DNA from: an uncultured Pirellulaceae bacterium
Lineage (GTDB): Bacteria > Planctomycetota > Planctomycetia > Pirellulales > Pirellulaceae
Assembly: GCA_937921995.1 (NCBI GenBank)
Contig: CAKZVF010000100.1
Span: forward strand, 1-64,000
Direction of reading: 5' to 3'
Length of the DNA: 64,000 nucleotides
Within the stretch, counting starts at the first letter, position 1, and every line of letters starts with the position of its first letter. Made by a program: the position numbers and the translations under genes. The notes beneath the pieces are model-generated. The model worked only from the letters and a program-made list of their open reading frames with translations, was not told where the DNA came from and did not search any database. Positions 36,462 to 46,362 of the stretch are shown here, one piece after another.

Positions 36462-37412
36462 TCACGCCCGTGGATGAAATTGGTTGTGCACCTTTTTCAG
36501 TCGCGATTGATCGACGTGAGTATAGATCTGCGTCGTGGCAATGCTGGCGTGCCCAAGCATTTCTTGCACCTGCCTCAGATCCGCGCCGCCGGCCAATAGG
36601 TGCGTCGCAAAACTATGCCGCAGCGTATGAGGGCTGATGTCTTTGGTCAGTTTCGCGATCAAGGCATACTTTTTTACCAATTCCCAGATCGCTTCGCGCC
36701 GCATGCGCTTGCCAGAGCGCGTCAGAAATAACCAATCATCTTCCTCGGGACGTTTTGCCGCCAACTGTGGTCGCAGTTGCTTCAAATAATCAGACACCGC
36801 ATCCACCGCCGCCTCGCCCAGCGGAGCCATCCTTTGCTTGCTACCTTTTCCGTGGCATTTGCAGTATCCTTCGGCCAACTGCAGATCACGCAAACGCAGC
36901 CCGCCCACCTCCGACGCGCGGCAACCGGTCGCATACAGCATCTCCAGAAGCGCCCGATCACGCAAATAATAAAGCTCGATTCGGCGCGGCGCGTTGAGAA
37001 ATTTGTCGATCTCTTTGGGGCTGAGCACCTCAGGAATTCGTTGCCACAGTTTTTGACTGCCCAACAATTCGATGTGGTTGTCTTTGAGCACGCCTTCCAG
37101 CTGCAGGTAACGGAAGAACATCTTGATCGCCACAACACCACGCGCGATCGACGCAGGCGCAAGACCGCGACTGTTGAGATACGCCACGAAGTCGGACAGC
37201 TGAGCGACCGTCAAATCGACAACGCTACGACCGGCCAACCAATCTTGGAAATGCACCATGTCGCGGCCGTAAGCCTTAACGGTGTTGTCGGCCAGATGAC
37301 ACTCGCTGCGCAGGTACTCGATAAACGATTTGTTGTATCCCTCGGTGGCCAGCTGGTTTTGCTTCTTACCGGGCGCGGCCTGCGATAAGCGGCTTTTCTT
37401 AAGTCGGTTCAT
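36462..37412 (-). CDS. Tyrosine recombinase of the XerC/XerD family
   Basis: A 316-residue protein with an N-terminal SAM-like core-binding domain and a C-terminal catalytic domain. Catalytic residues are intact: Arg in GCRASEVGGL, Lys in CHGKGSKQR, HTLRHSFATHLL (HxxR), GHASIATTQIYTHV (His/Trp position and the nucleophile Tyr). Normal length and the absence of phage or integron neighbours suggest the housekeeping chromosome-dimer resolvase that acts at dif, although XerC and XerD cannot be told apart here. It lies 24 kb from the candidate dif site. The N-terminal 25 residues are basic. Confidence 0.93.
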   Translation of the reverse strand: MNRLKKSRLSQAAPGKKQNQLATEGYNKSFIEYLRSECHLADNTVKAYGRDMVHFQDWLAGRSVVDLTVAQLSDFVAYLNSRGLAPASIARGVVAIKMFFRYLQLEGVLKDNHIELLGSQKLWQRIPEVLSPKEIDKFLNAPRRIELYYLRDRALLEMLYATGCRASEVGGLRLRDLQLAEGYCKCHGKGSKQRMAPLGEAAVDAVSDYLKQLRPQLAAKRPEEDDWLFLTRSGKRMRREAIWELVKKYALIAKLTKDISPHTLRHSFATHLLAGGADLRQVQEMLGHASIATTQIYTHVDQSRLKKVHNQFHPRA

Positions 37413-37557
37413 CGCCAGTCAATCCATCACAAACTTAGAGATACTCAATTATTATCATCGGCCGCAACCGTGAACCGGGTGAATGCGCGGCAGCGGAAAA
37501 GTTGGAATTGGTCTTGCTCGGCCTGCACAACCAATACTTCCAACTGCTTTCGAAGGA

Positions 37558-39015
37558 TTAGTACTTCAATCCCGTTGCCAGACGTTCACGATCCTTCTTT
37601 AACTCCCGCATCAGACGTTCCAAACGATCCAATTCGCCGTTGTGGTCTTTCAGCTGAGCCATCTGTTTTTTGGTGACTTCGATCATATCGTCGAGTCGTT
37701 TCTGAATATCTTGGGCTGCCAGTTCTAACCCGCGGCGAGTTCCCAAAACCGTTTCGTTTTCTCCCTCGAGCAGGTCCAACTTGCGAGTCAATTCGCGGGT
37801 CAACTTTTGGGTTTCCTCGATTTCTGTCTCAACTTTTTTGATACGTTCGGCGTTGACGACAACCGGTGAATAATCTCCGGTTCGTAGACGTTCAATGATG
37901 GGCACCACCTCCTCAAACGGAATCGCAAGACTAGACACACGACCGGCTCTGGCAATGTTGATGCCAACAATCTTTCCGTCGAGATCAACGATCGGGCCAC
38001 CACACTGCGCCGCTTGGAGGGCGGTGTCATGTTGGAAGGCCAAAGGGAAATCTTTCCGACGACGACTCAGGCGACTGCCCATGCTGTTCTGCTGGTTGCT
38101 TCGCATATTCTCGGAGCTGACCTTATCGCGCTCGGCCAGCGTCAGCTTGACCTTCTTAGGTTTATCATTTCTTAGAATCGACAAGGTCACCAAATCGCCG
38201 GCATCGTACTGCTCCAGACTTTTTCGCAGTTCGCTGATATCCTTCACCAGTTGATCGTCCAGTTTCAAAATCACATCCCGCGGCTTAAGACCACCCTCAT
38301 CTGCTGGGGATTTTTCTTGAACATTGATTACCATAACGCCTGTAGGCTCCGCGTCGTTCATATAGATCCCAATGAACGGCTTGGAGGGTTCAATGAACCG
38401 CGCGTCAACCGAGACGATGCCGACTTCAACCTCCTGGTCATGATCCAGCGGCGTCGCCACCCAGTCTCCGGTTTCGGTCGGATTGCTTTTCACCCAATCG
38501 CCGACCGTCAACTCCGAAGCATCCGTCTTCAACAGCGCCAAATCGTTTTCCGTATCCAAACCCATCAATTCCGCGGCGACCACTTCACCTGAGGCGAACT
38601 CGCAATACAGGTCGCCTTTGAGTTCGCTGGCCTTGGTCAACACTAACCCGTCCTCCGAGACAACCGTTCCCAACGCAATCGCGCGTTTAAGAGCCTTCGG
38701 GCTTCTGCTGAGCCCCTTGCTGCGGACGATCGCCAAGGACTGCCGAGCACCTGCGACGACATCGTCGAACATGTTCTCAAAATCTGGCGAGCTCTTAGAG
38801 AATTTGTCGAGGATTTCTTTTTCGTTCTCAATCGCGAGTGCTTCCATGCTCGAAAGCGTCAAAGAAGAACTGCCTTCAGGCCGCTGATCCTCAAACCACC
38901 GCCGTTCCAGCGGATCATTCAGCTTGGGTTCGGGAGACTGGGCCATGGCGACTGACGAAACCATGGCAAGGAAGATCACGGTAATGACGGGGCAGGCGTT
39001 AATTTTAAATTTCAT
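37558..39015 (-). CDS. Degenerate trypsin-like protease with inserted PDZ and C-terminal coiled coil
   Basis: A 485-residue exported protein (signal peptide to about residue 25). The HtrA-like fold is recognisable, but its active site is broken: the position of the catalytic His is Ser130 (VLTKASEL), Asp158 is kept (NDLALLK), and the nucleophile position is Cys338 (AAQCGGPIVD). A PDZ domain (~213-293) lies between the N-lobe and the GGP segment, instead of after the protease domain. Residues ~383-480 are a coiled coil. It probably acts as a binding or regulatory protein, perhaps for the intact protease encoded just upstream (gap 89 nt), with which it seems co-transcribed. Confidence 0.85.
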   Translation of the reverse strand: MKFKINACPVITVIFLAMVSSVAMAQSPEPKLNDPLERRWFEDQRPEGSSSLTLSSMEALAIENEKEILDKFSKSSPDFENMFDDVVAGARQSLAIVRSKGLSRSPKALKRAIALGTVVSEDGLVLTKASELKGDLYCEFASGEVVAAELMGLDTENDLALLKTDASELTVGDWVKSNPTETGDWVATPLDHDQEVEVGIVSVDARFIEPSKPFIGIYMNDAEPTGVMVINVQEKSPADEGGLKPRDVILKLDDQLVKDISELRKSLEQYDAGDLVTLSILRNDKPKKVKLTLAERDKVSSENMRSNQQNSMGSRLSRRRKDFPLAFQHDTALQAAQCGGPIVDLDGKIVGINIARAGRVSSLAIPFEEVVPIIERLRTGDYSPVVVNAERIKKVETEIEETQKLTRELTRKLDLLEGENETVLGTRRGLELAAQDIQKRLDDMIEVTKKQMAQLKDHNGELDRLERLMRELKKDRERLATGLKY

Positions 39016-39104
39016 CGGCTTCTAACTCTTTTCTAAGCTCGTAACGTTGCTCTGTCTTGGAATCGACTGGTAAATGCAGCATAGTCTTCAAGGCGTTACC
39101 TTGA

Positions 39105-40481
39105 TCAACGTATTCTGCGGCGATTCGAACCAGACCGACTTGATTCGCCCAGCCTCACCTCCAGTTCAACTTCCTTGCTGCCACGCTTGACGGTCACTTT
39201 GACTTTCTCGTACGGGTATCGATCCGACAGCGCTGAACCAATATCGCCACGGTCGGCAACGGGTTCGTCACCGATTGCGGTAATGATGTCTCCGACTTCA
39301 ATACCGGCCCGTGCAGCAGGTCCACCCTCCGCCAAATCCGAAACAAGCGTGGATCGCGGACTGATCGAAACGCCAAGCTTTCCCGCTTCGCCAATTTTGT
39401 AGCCTCGGATCAGCATATCCCAAGTATCCGAAAACACGTCTACCGGAACGTGCAGATTATCGTGGAGACGGCTGCCGATGCGACTATGGATCGCGACTAA
39501 GTTGCCATCCATGTCTACCAAAGGTCCGCCCGAATCACCTCCGACCAAAGTACAGTCAGTCCGCACCGCCGCATCAAGTTGATTGATAATCCGCCCCACA
39601 CGAACGACCATCCCACGTTTCTCATCTAAACCACCTGGGTGCCCGACCGCAATCACCCACTGTCCGTCTTTTAGATCTTCGGACACGCCTAGATCAAGGT
39701 ACGGAAAAAATGGCAAATCGTTTTCTTTAAATGCGGCGGCGACAACGTCTACCTCTTCTTCATCTTGCTCGTCGTTCTTCAGCAGCAATGATTCAGGATC
39801 GTCATCGGTGTCTTTTTCGTCGGCGCCATCTTCCTCAGATTTTGGTTGATCGGTTTCGTCATCCGGTTCACCTTCGGCTTCATTCTCGCCGGAGGCCTCC
39901 TTTGCTTCATCGGATTCTACTTCCTCGGTCGGTTCGCCGTCCTCTGATTCGGACGGGTCAATGACGTCAAAGATCTTGAGCATGCCAGAATCTTTGCCCG
40001 TTTCGACACCCAAAGTTCGGGCACGGGCTTGTGATCCATCGCTGAAGGTAATCAAGGCAACCTTCAGCGGACGCTCGATCACGTGAGCCGCTGTCAGGAT
40101 GATCCCGTCGCTGGAAACCAGAACTCCGGTGCCCTGCCCTACCCCGAGATTAATGTTGACGGTGGCTTCCTTGACACGCTCAGAAACCTCACGGACGTGG
40201 TCCTGCATGGCGCGTAACTGGGCCAAGCTCTTGGGGTTTTTGCCCTCGTTGAGAAACGCCAAGCTCACCGGTTCAGTCGCGGCGTCGGTTTGTTCACTGA
40301 CGACCTCACGGGCCACATCGCCGGCTTTGTCTGTTTTGGTGCTGGTGTTGGATGTCTGAGCAACCAGCAAACTGGCGCTGGTTCCAAACAATAATCCGAT
40401 GGCAAAAACACAAGCAACCCAGTGCGCGATGGATGTCTTGGGGGCGCCGTGCGCTCGGATTGAATATCCGTTGTCTTTCAT
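39105..40481 (-). CDS. Trypsin-like serine protease with PDZ domain (HtrA/Deg type)
   Basis: A 458-residue exported protease. A membrane or signal helix lies at ~20-42. The catalytic triad is intact: H133 in LTAAHVIE, D164 in DSGML and S317 in GGDSGGPLVD. A long acidic insertion (~174-250, rich in Glu, Asp and Ser) lies between Asp and Ser and may form a flexible surface loop or bind metal ions. One PDZ domain (~365-445) follows, then a basic end. A single PDZ is as in DegS-type sensors. It precedes the degenerate paralogue and diverges from the epimerase-like gene. Confidence 0.9.
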   Translation of the reverse strand: MKDNGYSIRAHGAPKTSIAHWVACVFAIGLLFGTSASLLVAQTSNTSTKTDKAGDVAREVVSEQTDAATEPVSLAFLNEGKNPKSLAQLRAMQDHVREVSERVKEATVNINLGVGQGTGVLVSSDGIILTAAHVIERPLKVALITFSDGSQARARTLGVETGKDSGMLKIFDVIDPSESEDGEPTEEVESDEAKEASGENEAEGEPDDETDQPKSEEDGADEKDTDDDPESLLLKNDEQDEEEVDVVAAAFKENDLPFFPYLDLGVSEDLKDGQWVIAVGHPGGLDEKRGMVVRVGRIINQLDAAVRTDCTLVGGDSGGPLVDMDGNLVAIHSRIGSRLHDNLHVPVDVFSDTWDMLIRGYKIGEAGKLGVSISPRSTLVSDLAEGGPAARAGIEVGDIITAIGDEPVADRGDIGSALSDRYPYEKVKVTVKRGSKEVELEVRLGESSRSGSNRRRIR

Positions 40482-40770
40482 GAAGTCTTCCTAAGCTGTT
40501 GGCTGACCACGTTTGCCTAAACAAACCGCGGGAGTTATCCTGAACTCATCATTGAATCGTTGGCAGATCGCCTCTTACCCAATACGGATATCTTTATTAT
40601 ACCACCCACTTTAGAACCGTGGGGCGTCGCGATTCTACTGGTAAAATATAACACTCAGACCGATTTTTAGGCGAATTTCTGGCACCGCTACCTTTCACTT
40701 TTTTCGGTCCATCAAACGGACACTTCGTCAGAACTGTTACACTCAAACTTTCTAATTTACGGACTTCATC

Positions 40771-41652
40771 TTGAATCGTCTTATCGTGGGCTGTGGATTC
40801 CTTGGCTGGCCTCTGGCTTTAAAATGGGTCAGCCAAACCGACAGCTCAAGTGAATCCGCCACCACTTCCCAAACCTTTGCGATGACGCGCTCGCAATCCC
40901 GCGCCGACGAATTCGCCGCGTCGGGCTTGAAGCCGATCGTCGCCGACATCACCAACGCCGTAGGACTCAAGCAGGCTCTGGCGGATCTCCCTGCGATGGA
41001 CACGATCGTGTTTGCCGTGGGCATGGACCGCAGTCGGTACAACGATATCTATGATGTATACGTTGAAGGACTACGGAGGTTCATTGATTCCTATCCGCAC
41101 AAGATTAAACATCTGATCTACGTCAGTTCGACCGGCGTTTACGGCGACTTTGGCGGAGACTGGGTAGACGAGGATTCGCCAACGCTGCCGGCACGCGAAG
41201 GCGGGAAAGCCTGTTTGGCGGCTGAGGCATTGCTGGCACAGTCGACCGATCATTGGACGGTGCTGAGGATGGCAGGGCTTTACGGAGGCACGCGCGTACC
41301 GACGAAAACGCTGATCGAAAACCGAGATTGGGCAAAACTATCGCCGCATGGTTATCTGAACCTGATCCACCAAACCGATGCGGTCGCAGTGATCGCCAAA
41401 ACCGCCGACGTTAGACCGATGCAAGAGATCATTCTCTGCAGCGACGGCAACCCACCGGTTCGGAAAGATTATTACCAGCACATCGCCGACCAATTCAAAA
41501 TTGGGCCCATCCCGTGGCCCGATCAAACAACCGTCGATCCGAATTCAAGATCCGCAAATTCGAAGCGCATCGGCAATGAAAAAATGCTCAGGCTATTGGA
41601 CCTTAAGCTTGAGTACCCCGACTATAAATCCGGTTTAGCCGAACTGTTTTAG
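40771..41652 (+). CDS. NAD-dependent epimerase/dehydratase-like protein (YeeZ type)
   Basis: An extended short-chain dehydrogenase fold, 293 residues. The dinucleotide motif IVGCGFLGWPLA is at residues 5-16, and YVSSTGVYGDFGGDWVDE near 108-125 matches the family's substrate-side region. The catalytic Tyr-x3-Lys is not clear, as in YeeZ-type relatives, which are annotated as epimerases of unknown substrate. The start is TTG at 40771, because the Rossmann motif begins five codons later and no ATG upstream fits. It is convergent with the giant surface-protein gene. Confidence 0.8.
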   Translation: MNRLIVGCGFLGWPLALKWVSQTDSSSESATTSQTFAMTRSQSRADEFAASGLKPIVADITNAVGLKQALADLPAMDTIVFAVGMDRSRYNDIYDVYVEGLRRFIDSYPHKIKHLIYVSSTGVYGDFGGDWVDEDSPTLPAREGGKACLAAEALLAQSTDHWTVLRMAGLYGGTRVPTKTLIENRDWAKLSPHGYLNLIHQTDAVAVIAKTADVRPMQEIILCSDGNPPVRKDYYQHIADQFKIGPIPWPDQTTVDPNSRSANSKRIGNEKMLRLLDLKLEYPDYKSGLAELF

Positions 41653-41716
41653 CTTGCGTAGGGCCGGCTCCCTGTTTAGTGTCGAGACATGGGTAACACC
41701 TGTGCCGCTATTGGCT

Positions 41717-41743
41717 TAGACGTAGTCGCGGACTCGGCGAGCG
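41717..41743. repeat. 27-bp copy of the sufD 3' end
   Basis: This stretch is identical to 46605-46631, the last codons of sufD (coding for RRVRDYV and the stop start on the - strand). Here it lies in the 120-bp gap between the epimerase-like and surface-protein genes. Together the two copies bracket 4.86 kb in direct orientation. Confidence 0.8.
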
Positions 41744-41772
41744 CTGATGATATGTGCGAACTTTCCGTTGAA

Positions 41773-44700
41773 TCACGCGCCAAATTCTGCAAAGACTTCG
41801 TCAATCGCAGCGGGCGAGTCGCGTGGGTCGATCGTGATCGGCGCGTCGTAGACACCATCAACGGTTCGCTCAAGATTCACATCGCCCGCGAGAGTAAGAA
41901 ACACTTCATCGGACAAACGCGGAAGCCGGTTTTGATCGTTGTTGCTGTTGGTAACGTTACTGGTGAAAATGCGAGGTCGGTAATCGAGCGGTAACAGTGG
42001 CGCGATGGGTACTGACAGATCCCGCGTTGCCGGCAAACGAGTGGGTTTAGCAGAAGGGAAAGTGCCCTTTGCCTTCAAGCCACTAATGTTTCGGGTGCCG
42101 CTGAAAGTCAGTGATATTGATGATTCGTTTTCACTCGCCGGAGAAACAACCGGCACCACTCGCGTGTGGGTACCCGAGTCCGTCAGCAGGAACGAGCTTT
42201 CAGTCACACCGGCTTCTGCGATAAACGTCACCGGTGCGCTCACCACACTTTGTGCAGGAGGACCGCCGCTGAGTACATTGATGAACGGTGCGATGTCAAG
42301 GAAAGTAACCACCCCGTCCTGATTAACATCCGCTTCGGCTTGATACATGTTGGAGGACAGAACCGAAATGAACGGAGCGATATCTAAGAAGTTAACTGTC
42401 TCGTCTTGGTTTACATCTCCCAGCAGAACTGCTGGTCCCGCCACAGGTGCGACGCCGGGCGTTCCACCCGCGGTCGCACTGAGGCGCCAATTCGCGGGAT
42501 CGCTGTGATTGCCCATCGTGTCCAGCACTTCCAGCGTAGGTCCATCGCCATCGGCGCCGATGGGCCACGGAATTGTGTCGGAGTAGGTAAAGTCGTGAAT
42601 CACCTGAGCGAAGCTGTCGATCAGCATTACACGTTCGGCGCTATCGGAGAACTTTCCTGAATACTCGCCAGCAATCGGAAAGCCCGTTCCATAACGCGCC
42701 TCAAACGCAGTAATGTTATTGACGACCAAGACCGTTTCGCCTGGCGCGAGTGTTGTGATCACTGCGGAAGTAAAGTCAAAATTGACAGCGACCGCCAGCG
42801 TCACACCGTTAAGACTGATGGCGTCAGCGCTCACGTTCATCAATTCAATGAACTCGTAGTCGTCTTTGTCGGTGCCAGGTGCATCGAGTAATTCCGCGGC
42901 ACCAGGATCCGCCGGATGGTAGTGCAACTCTGAGACTCGCAAGTTGCTTGAATCGGCGGGGACTTCTATCGAATACAAGCCCTCGACCGCTTGACTCCAT
43001 GGACTGGTGTCGGGGGTCTGCCCCACGCTCTCAGTTGGCGTATCCATTGTTCGGGAAATAACCTGAGTCGTCGCGCTGACCGTTAGCGGCCCAGTATAAA
43101 GAATCGCGGAAGAAGAAATGCCTCCGCCGTCGGCCCTCGGATCGGTCCCGTCGAGCGTGTAGAAAATGTCTGCTCCCGGCTGGTTGGAAACGAGCGTTAT
43201 CTGGCTGCCAGTGGAGACGTTTCCGGGATTCGTTCCCAGTGACGGAGCGGCGACCAGTCTTGAGTCGATCCAGTCCACTCGCGCCATCAACCAGCCAGCC
43301 AGATGACTCACTTCCGCTTCCCAGCCCGTCAGACCCGCCTGTGCATATGCACCACCGTTGGGTGAATTCTCTGGCCAACGAGCAAAGTTTCGCGCCTGAG
43401 CCTCGACCAGTTGTGCGGCTTGTCCGTTCAACGTTGCCAGAATGTTTGCGTCGCTGAAGGATGTCAGTCTTAGCTCTTGCCAACGGTCGACCCATCTCTG
43501 TTTAAAGTCAGTGTCATTGAACAACTCGCCCCACCAATCAAACTCGAAAAAGTCGACGCCGGAGAACCAAGCTTCCGGGTCAGAAGATCGAGTGTCGCCA
43601 TCGGAACCCATCGAACGGTCAAAGTCCCACAGCGGACCGAAGGCCAGTTTGCCATCACGATCTTTGGTCAAAAAGGTACTTAGGCCAAGCGAGTCGGGCT
43701 CTAGGCTAACGGTGCGAATAATGTGATGGTCAATGGACGCGTCGACATCAAGCCACGCTTCGTAGCCAAGTTCCGGGTCGGTTGCGTTGGGACCATAGAG
43801 TGCATCTTCTAGGTCTTGTACATAGCCACGAATATAATCCCTTTGCGGGTCGGTCAGCTCCGGTGCCTCAGGTGACACATGCACAAAGTTGGCACCTCCA
43901 CGGTTGGGTACGCCGCGCGACGTTTCCCAGCCGCCGCCACGATCAATCTTGATGATGTAACCACCGGTCACATCAGGTTCGGCGTTATCGCTGGTGTCAA
44001 GTTTTGCGATGTCGACTCGATTGTCGTCGATTTTGATGTTTTCCATCAAAACGTAAACGCCCAGATAATCATCATTGGTTAGCGTTCCGTTGTCAAAGTT
44101 CCCATACACTTCGACGAAACGAGTCCGAACAGAATAGCGCCCGATCTGATTGCTCAAGTCATGCAGCAACGAGTCACGAATCAAGGCGCGATCAAATCGG
44201 TACGGGCCAGTAAGAATCCAATCCGATTCCGCAGGCAGGTCCAGCCAAGAGACGTTCTTATCCTCACCCAAAGCATCGCGCGTTTCAATCCGCAGGTTTG
44301 GCTTGGGGTTGTTCAGCGTGCTCGACCCGCGTCGATGTTGACCAATCAACGTCGACACGTCAGCAGCATTTGCAAGCGCGCTACGACCACTGATGTCGTC
44401 GACGTCGTAGAGTGATAGAGCGGCGTCTTCGAAGTCAGCGTCTCCTGGTATCCCCGAACCATAGTTCTCGATGACGATAATCGGCAGGTCTGACGTGAAG
44501 CTATTCGTCGCCGAATCGGCCAGTGTATAGGACTCAACGGAGATTGGTCCTACCTGTCCAACGGAGCCGAAAGCTCGCGCTCGCACCTGCGCCGACGCAG
44601 ACAAAGTAATCGGTGCTGTGTAAGCGGGCGAACTCGCCGTTGGCTGGCTACCATCGGTCGTGTAGCGAATCGTTTCGCTTTGCCCTGAAGAAGTCAGCGC

Positions 44701-45864
44701 CAGTTGGAAAGCATTGAAAAAGGTGCCGCCGACGTGCGAAAATTCAACGGCGCTCGCCGTAACGTTGGTGTTTGGTTGGCCGGGCGTGGGAGATACAAGT
44801 TGCCCTTCGGTGATCGGCGAAACCAGGCTGCCAGCTGTGGTGATTAGGTTGGGCACCGAAAGAAAATCCGAACTGCCACTGTTGCGATTGAGCAAATGAA
44901 TGGCCAGCGTGTTGGTACCAACGACCAAGGAATCTGAGTAAGCGCTGATGTTGAAGTCAACGTAATTTACGGCCAAGCTATCGCCATGCTGACCTGTCGC
45001 TGTCGAATTGTAAGCTCCCACCGCTGGAGCATTGTCGCTGGCGATTTGTGTGCCGTTGAGGTAGGCAATGAAGCCATCGTCATACTTCATCTGCAACGTA
45101 CTAAGTGAAGTATTGGGATCCGTTACGTTGAAAGACATCCGTGAATACAAGGAGGTCGTTCCTAAGGGGACTTGGGTGATGATCAGATCGTCAAAGTCAG
45201 CTGGAGTTTCTTCGTAGCCAATACTCGCGGTACCCGTCAGCCATGCCGAGTCATCAAAGCCGTTACCGGTCCAAGTCGCATCGACCGATGCATCGGAGGG
45301 AATCAGATACTGGGCGCTGCTGGTGGGAGTCACCACCTCGGTCACGCTAGAATCAAACGCCAGCCCGTAAGCTTCGTCCGTCTGCTGCGCCGGGTAGTTG
45401 GTCGTGCTTGATCCGAATTCGCTCAATACTGTGCCGCTTGGATCGGACAGCGCCAAATACTCACCGCCTGCCGAAAGGGCAAAGTTGGTATGCAGATTGC
45501 CTGCGGGATCGGGGATCGCATCGCCAGAGGCAAAGACGACCAAGTACGCGCCCGGGTCGAGCGTCTGACTTGGAAACACCCACTTGTTTACTTGCAAGGG
45601 ATCGTCGGTCAATGCATATCCGGCGAGATCAACACTTTGGTCACCCTGGTTAAAGACCTCAATCCAATCAGACGACGCACCATTGCCGTCAAGCAGCACA
45701 CTTTGATTCGAGGCACTGAATTCCGTGATGATCGGCATCGCGGCCAGTAGCTGACGCAGTTCCAGTCGCTGGTAGATCAGCTGCCTGTTTTTTGCTGATC
45801 CATTGAAACGAAGTTGCTTACTTCTTTTGTGGCGAGACAACAGGCGGTTCGGTTTTCCGGGCAT
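41773..45864 (-). CDS. Giant surface protein: lamin-tail, CotH kinase-like and dockerin domains
   Basis: A 1363-residue extracellular protein. The N-terminus has the planctomycete surface motif RLELRQLLA near residue 31-39, just before the first lamin-tail domain (~40-150; SDWIEVFNQGDQSVDLAGYAL). Two chitobiase-type repeats (~380-445 and ~905-965) flank a CotH-like domain (~455-840; DYLGVYVLMENIKIDDNRVD, GGYIIKIDRGGG). A second lamin-tail domain (~995-1120; YEFIELMNVSADAISLNGV) and a dockerin-type calcium pair (~1165-1215; GDVNQDETVNFLDIAPF and ADVNQDGVVTFLDIAPF) follow. CotH-type proteins can phosphorylate proteins of spore coats; activity here is unproven. The base composition appears similar to that of its neighbours. 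Confidence 0.9.
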   Translation of the reverse strand: MPGKPNRLLSRHKRSKQLRFNGSAKNRQLIYQRLELRQLLAAMPIITEFSASNQSVLLDGNGASSDWIEVFNQGDQSVDLAGYALTDDPLQVNKWVFPSQTLDPGAYLVVFASGDAIPDPAGNLHTNFALSAGGEYLALSDPSGTVLSEFGSSTTNYPAQQTDEAYGLAFDSSVTEVVTPTSSAQYLIPSDASVDATWTGNGFDDSAWLTGTASIGYEETPADFDDLIITQVPLGTTSLYSRMSFNVTDPNTSLSTLQMKYDDGFIAYLNGTQIASDNAPAVGAYNSTATGQHGDSLAVNYVDFNISAYSDSLVVGTNTLAIHLLNRNSGSSDFLSVPNLITTAGSLVSPITEGQLVSPTPGQPNTNVTASAVEFSHVGGTFFNAFQLALTSSGQSETIRYTTDGSQPTASSPAYTAPITLSASAQVRARAFGSVGQVGPISVESYTLADSATNSFTSDLPIIVIENYGSGIPGDADFEDAALSLYDVDDISGRSALANAADVSTLIGQHRRGSSTLNNPKPNLRIETRDALGEDKNVSWLDLPAESDWILTGPYRFDRALIRDSLLHDLSNQIGRYSVRTRFVEVYGNFDNGTLTNDDYLGVYVLMENIKIDDNRVDIAKLDTSDNAEPDVTGGYIIKIDRGGGWETSRGVPNRGGANFVHVSPEAPELTDPQRDYIRGYVQDLEDALYGPNATDPELGYEAWLDVDASIDHHIIRTVSLEPDSLGLSTFLTKDRDGKLAFGPLWDFDRSMGSDGDTRSSDPEAWFSGVDFFEFDWWGELFNDTDFKQRWVDRWQELRLTSFSDANILATLNGQAAQLVEAQARNFARWPENSPNGGAYAQAGLTGWEAEVSHLAGWLMARVDWIDSRLVAAPSLGTNPGNVSTGSQITLVSNQPGADIFYTLDGTDPRADGGGISSSAILYTGPLTVSATTQVISRTMDTPTESVGQTPDTSPWSQAVEGLYSIEVPADSSNLRVSELHYHPADPGAAELLDAPGTDKDDYEFIELMNVSADAISLNGVTLAVAVNFDFTSAVITTLAPGETVLVVNNITAFEARYGTGFPIAGEYSGKFSDSAERVMLIDSFAQVIHDFTYSDTIPWPIGADGDGPTLEVLDTMGNHSDPANWRLSATAGGTPGVAPVAGPAVLLGDVNQDETVNFLDIAPFISVLSSNMYQAEADVNQDGVVTFLDIAPFINVLSGGPPAQSVVSAPVTFIAEAGVTESSFLLTDSGTHTRVVPVVSPASENESSISLTFSGTRNISGLKAKGTFPSAKPTRLPATRDLSVPIAPLLPLDYRPRIFTSNVTNSNNDQNRLPRLSDEVFLTLAGDVNLERTVDGVYDAPITIDPRDSPAAIDEVFAEFGA

Positions 45865-46227
45865 GGCGTTGAGTGTCGCTGATTAGGAGGATGAGGTGGG
45901 AATCTTTATGCATACGTGCAACGATTGGTCGCAGAAACATATTTTGCAATGGCAATCGAATGGTTGCCCAAGCGTCACGGGCACATGTTCCGAGCACTCT
46001 ATAGCAGTGTCGATTATAACAGCACGAGCACTATCCTCTTCATCCCTTGTTTTCAGGAATTTGCACCTGCACACTCTGCATTTAGTGTTTTTTCAAGAGA
46101 TTTTGAATTTCAATAGTCAAACAGCTCAATTTCCTACGACTCCGAGAAGCGATGACTTAGCGGTATTCTTGTATTTTGTTTCGCAACCAAAGAGCAGAGA
46201 TGACTCATCATTTTGAAGCGGTCATTG

Positions 46228-46362
46228 ATGTACGCGGCTTTGGTGGCAGTGTTTGCTGTTCTCTCTGGCGGAACGAATCAAGCCGAAGCGGATTGTGATG
46301 AGAGCGGATTCGTTGGCTTCTTAGATATCGCACCGTTCATCATGATCTTAAGCGGGTCATAG
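46228..46362 (+). pseudogene. Short frame with one dockerin-type repeat
   Basis: A 44-residue frame made of a signal-like start (MYAALVAVFAVLSGG) and a single dockerin half, AEADCDESGFVGFLDIAPFI, very like AEADVNQDGVVTFLDIAPFI in the adjacent giant protein. The calcium loop is weakened (N and D positions changed). It is probably what remains of a larger dockerin-bearing gene after deletion. A functional minimal secreted peptide is possible, but no good ribosome-binding site precedes it. Confidence 0.45.

Noticed and set aside
36462-37412. Tyrosine recombinase as the integrase of a mobile island
   Set aside because: Normal Xer length and motifs, housekeeping neighbours and no att pair around it; it fits chromosome-dimer resolution better.
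45896-46216. 106-codon + frame upstream of the dockerin remnant
   Set aside because: Composition unlike a protein, no ribosome-binding site, and it overlaps a probable promoter region.
46228-46362. Functional cohesin-dockerin system
   Set aside because: No cohesin domain was seen, and planctomycete dockerin-type repeats are widespread in surface proteins without cellulosomes.
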